This document shows, in pieces, positions 5,229 to 7,081 of a stretch of 7,081 nucleotides of DNA. The notes below the pieces were generated by a model. It was not told the origin of the DNA. It searched no databases and saw only the letters and a program-made list of their open reading frames with translations. The position numbers were made by a program, and so were the translations under genes. The stretch's first letter is position 1, and each line of letters begins with the position of its first letter. The DNA is from Peptococcaceae bacterium (GTDB lineage: Bacteria; Bacillota; Peptococcia; Peptococcales; Peptococcaceae), in contig JAGARS010000076.1 in the NCBI GenBank assembly GCA_017622155.1, positions 1-7,081 of the forward strand. The letters run 5' to 3'.

Positions 5229-6422
5229 TTAAGACAATTCGTCTAACATGTCACGAATAAGGATACCGTAACCACGAGTAGGGTCATTGATAAATACATG
5301 GGTAACAGCACCGACAATTTTTTCGTTTTGAATAATAGGACTGCCGCTCATGCCTTGCACAATTCCCCCTGTACGTTCTAGCAGTATTGGATCAGTGACA
5401 CGAATTACCAGACTTTTTCCGTCACGGGCAGAAGGCATTATTTTTTCTATTTCCACTGTAAAGGCTTGTACCTGTGTACCGTTTAAAGCGGTATAAATGA
5501 CAGCAGAGCCAGGTTGTACTTCGCTGGCATCAGCAATCTGCAACGGTTTTGTTTCAACTGTCTGAGACAAAATATCACGGTTTAAGAGCGTGCCGAATAT
5601 ACCTGCTGCAGTATTTTGCTCAATGGTTCCTAAAGCATCGTTGCTGACAAACTGCCCAATTTTTTCTCCGGGAATTCCTGATACGCCTTTTTTTATTCCA
5701 TGAATGTTCGCAGCTACCAGCTTACCGTTTAAAATATTGAGCTTGCGTTGTGTGTCGCTGTTTGCAATCATGTGTCCAAGAGCTCCATACTGCATGGTAG
5801 CAGGCTCCACAAATGTTAGAGTGCCCACACCGCCGGCATTGTCACGAACAAGCAGCCCAATTCTGTACGAGTCGGTTTCTTCACAATATACAGGGGAAAC
5901 AGTTTTGTTGAGTGTACGATTCTGCCGCTGTATTTCAAGTGTAATATCAGAGCCTTGTGTTCCTAACTGATTAACAAGCATAGCCAGCTCGTCGTCATGT
6001 ACCACTTGCTTGTCGTTTACACTGATGATGACATCACCGGCTTGGATGCCGGCTGATTCAGCGGGGTAGATATCTTTCTGCTCTGTCTGCACCGGTGAAT
6101 AACCGACTACAAGAATGCCCTCGGTACGCAATAGGATTCCCACAGGCTGCCCGCCGGGGTACAGCAGGCGAGGTTCATTCGGCCCTGTTGTTTCCTGTGC
6201 GGAGAATCCTGGAAAAAATCGCATACTGAATTTGGTATCCAACTGTTCCATGAACTGTGTAGATGCCGGAAATGATAATGCGGCTGCGTTGTCAGTTTCA
6301 GATTTGGATACCAGGCTGGACATAAGCAGTGTGCTGATCATGCATACTGTGAGAAGGATTGTACATAGAAGTTTGATGTGCGTTTTCTTAGGTTTATGGT
6401 TGAATTGAAAACGATGATACAC
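5229..6422 (-). CDS. spoIVB: SpoIVB-type sporulation serine peptidase (family S55)
   Basis: A 397-residue membrane-anchored protease. It has a basic N-terminus and one hydrophobic anchor (about 17-39), a PDZ domain (about 95-175, with AESAGIQAGDVIISVNDKQV at 121-140) and a C-terminal S55 peptidase domain. The catalytic triad can be placed at H217 (ALGH), D344 (VTDP) and S359 (QGMSGSPI). The spacings of 127 and 15 residues equal those I recall for B. subtilis SpoIVB (H236, D363, S378). In sporulation, forespore-made SpoIVB is secreted between the two membranes and cleaves SpoIVFA, which releases SpoIVFB to process pro-sigma-K. The start is GTG at 6422, with AGGAGGT 8 nt upstream. spo0A, its usual downstream neighbour, is absent: the next gene is azlD on the opposite strand. 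An S55 paralogue is possible but the full domain set favours SpoIVB. Confidence 0.92.
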   Translation of the reverse strand: MYHRFQFNHKPKKTHIKLLCTILLTVCMISTLLMSSLVSKSETDNAAALSFPASTQFMEQLDTKFSMRFFPGFSAQETTGPNEPRLLYPGGQPVGILLRTEGILVVGYSPVQTEQKDIYPAESAGIQAGDVIISVNDKQVVHDDELAMLVNQLGTQGSDITLEIQRQNRTLNKTVSPVYCEETDSYRIGLLVRDNAGGVGTLTFVEPATMQYGALGHMIANSDTQRKLNILNGKLVAANIHGIKKGVSGIPGEKIGQFVSNDALGTIEQNTAAGIFGTLLNRDILSQTVETKPLQIADASEVQPGSAVIYTALNGTQVQAFTVEIEKIMPSARDGKSLVIRVTDPILLERTGGIVQGMSGSPIIQNEKIVGAVTHVFINDPTRGYGILIRDMLDELS

Positions 6423-6437
6423 TGGTTTTCACCTCCT
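6420..6437 (-). promoter_or_regulatory. Ribosome-binding site and GTG start of spoIVB
   Basis: On the minus strand AGGAGGT (6437-6431) lies 8 nt before GTG (6422-6420). No ATG in frame nearby has a comparable site, and the basic-then-hydrophobic anchor begins right after this start, so the GTG is the likely initiator. Confidence 0.85.
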
Positions 6438-6527
6438 GCAATTACTATGCGTCGAATACGGAATTGCAAAACGTCAAAGATTTCGCCAGATTGCTCAAAA
6501 ATTAACGTTGACAGAAGATTCAGATTT

Positions 6528-6556
6528 TTGCATTCAAAGTAAAACCGTGTTATAAT
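6528..6556 (+). promoter_or_regulatory. Sigma-A promoter of the DUF4261 gene
   Basis: TTGCAT (6528-6533) and a perfect TATAAT (6551-6556) are 17 bp apart, and the -10 carries a TGT extension (6548-6550). Transcription should start near 6563, leaving a leader of about 50 nt before the ATG at 6613. Confidence 0.8.
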
Positions 6557-6612
6557 GTTTTGTACATAAAATGAATTTGGGAATGATAAAAAGAAAAAAG
6601 GCGGGAGAATAT

Positions 6613-7081
6613 ATGCAGATAGATTATAATCCGGATTTGGCATTGACCCATGAGCATACAGCGGCAGAAGTACAGAATTTTACGGGGAGCTTTTGCGGAT
6701 TTGTTTTGCTGAAAAGGGGATATAATATACAAACATTGTCAGAACGGTTACGGCATCAATATGGTATAGAAATGTGGCCGTCTCATACAGGCGATGTATT
6801 GATACAGGATTTCATGCTGGATGTGCCGGGTGCCATGGTGACAATAAGCTTTATTGATTTGCCAATACCGGATGCAGAGGCAGAGGCAGCAGCGGTTCAT
6901 GCGGTATGGCAAGGGGCAGCGACAGCAGCAAGACAGCATACGGCGCATTTGATGATTGCTGTACTGCCTGATACAATGCCGGCATTCGATGCGGGGAAGC
7001 TTTATTGCAGCATGATATCCGCAGCAGTAGATGATGATGCAGTATTAGCCGTGTATACTTCAGGGACAATTATGGAGCCTT
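6613..7081 (+). CDS. DUF4261 domain-containing protein (3' end outside window)
   Basis: An open frame of 156 codons without a stop that continues past the window end. The ATG is preceded by GGGAG (6603-6607) 5 nt upstream and by a consensus promoter. The translation is soluble with no signal peptide. Its pattern fits DUF4261 as I recall it: an N-terminal GFVLLKRGYNIQTLSERLRHQYG (29-51), a middle strand ending in AMVTISFIDLPIPDAEAEAAA (74-94), a Trp (W99), and RQHTAHLMIAVLPD (107-120), followed by a helix and LAVYTSG (145-151). The family's function is unknown. The gene is divergent from spoIVB across 190 bp and is the only plus-strand gene in this part of the window. The family call is from memory of the pattern, so it is moderate. 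Confidence 0.7.
   Translation, partial: MQIDYNPDLALTHEHTAAEVQNFTGSFCGFVLLKRGYNIQTLSERLRHQYGIEMWPSHTGDVLIQDFMLDVPGAMVTISFIDLPIPDAEAEAAAVHAVWQGAATAARQHTAHLMIAVLPDTMPAFDAGKLYCSMISAAVDDDAVLAVYTSGTIMEP

Noticed and set aside
5031..5246. Open frame of 71 codons with a hydrophobic C-terminal half
   Set aside because: It runs through the azlCD terminator, has no ribosome-binding site, and its hydrophobicity comes from a T-rich spacer.
6443..6449. CATAGTA on the minus strand, resembling a sigma-G -10 box for spoIVB
   Set aside because: The start site would fall inside the AGGAGGT ribosome-binding site, and no GNATR-like -35 lies 17-18 bp upstream.
6508..6556. Perfect TTGACA (6508-6513) paired with TATAAT (6551-6556)
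   Set aside because: The spacing is 37 bp. TTGCAT at 6528-6533 gives the proper 17-bp spacing to the same -10.

Overview
The window looks like a chromosomal segment of an endospore-forming, anaerobic member of the Firmicutes (Clostridia or Negativicutes type; I cannot name the genus). The evidence is a SpoIVB-type sporulation peptidase, a rubrerythrin, a DUF1836 protein, an L19 leader of the low-GC Gram-positive type, strong purine-rich Shine-Dalgarno sites, near-consensus sigma-A promoters and classic intrinsic terminators. I see no tRNA, rRNA, CRISPR array, insertion sequence or clear prophage.

Layout. Positions 1-47 hold a bidirectional terminator. On the minus strand, 1600 down to 53, lie a MerR-like DUF1836 protein and then an EamA/DMT-family exporter, 48 bp apart and probably co-transcribed from a TTGACT-17-TACTAT promoter. 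Divergent from them is rubrerythrin (1790-2377), with a perfect inverted repeat in the shared spacer. Next come a consensus promoter, an L19-leader-type RNA and rplS (2570-2920), closed by a textbook terminator. Dihydrofolate reductase (2985-3461) and a small one-TM protein (3519-3791) follow. A second near-consensus promoter (3838-3866) is followed at once by a terminator-like hairpin, then by azlC and azlD, which overlap by one base and encode a two-component branched-chain amino acid exporter. This unit ends in a long branched hairpin terminator (5072-5138). Convergent to it is spoIVB (6422 down to 5229), with a GTG start. Divergent from spoIVB, behind its own strong promoter, is the 5' part of a DUF4261 gene that runs off the window end.

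The genes mostly form short independent units, each with its own signals, rather than one pathway: export (DMT, AzlCD), oxidative stress (rubrerythrin), translation (L19), folate (DHFR) and sporulation (SpoIVB). The best material for a second look is regulatory: the hairpin between the azlCD promoter and azlC, the L19 leader, the rplS terminator just before folA, and the palindromes at 981-994 and 1693-1710. I found no convincing evidence of a wholly new multi-gene system.
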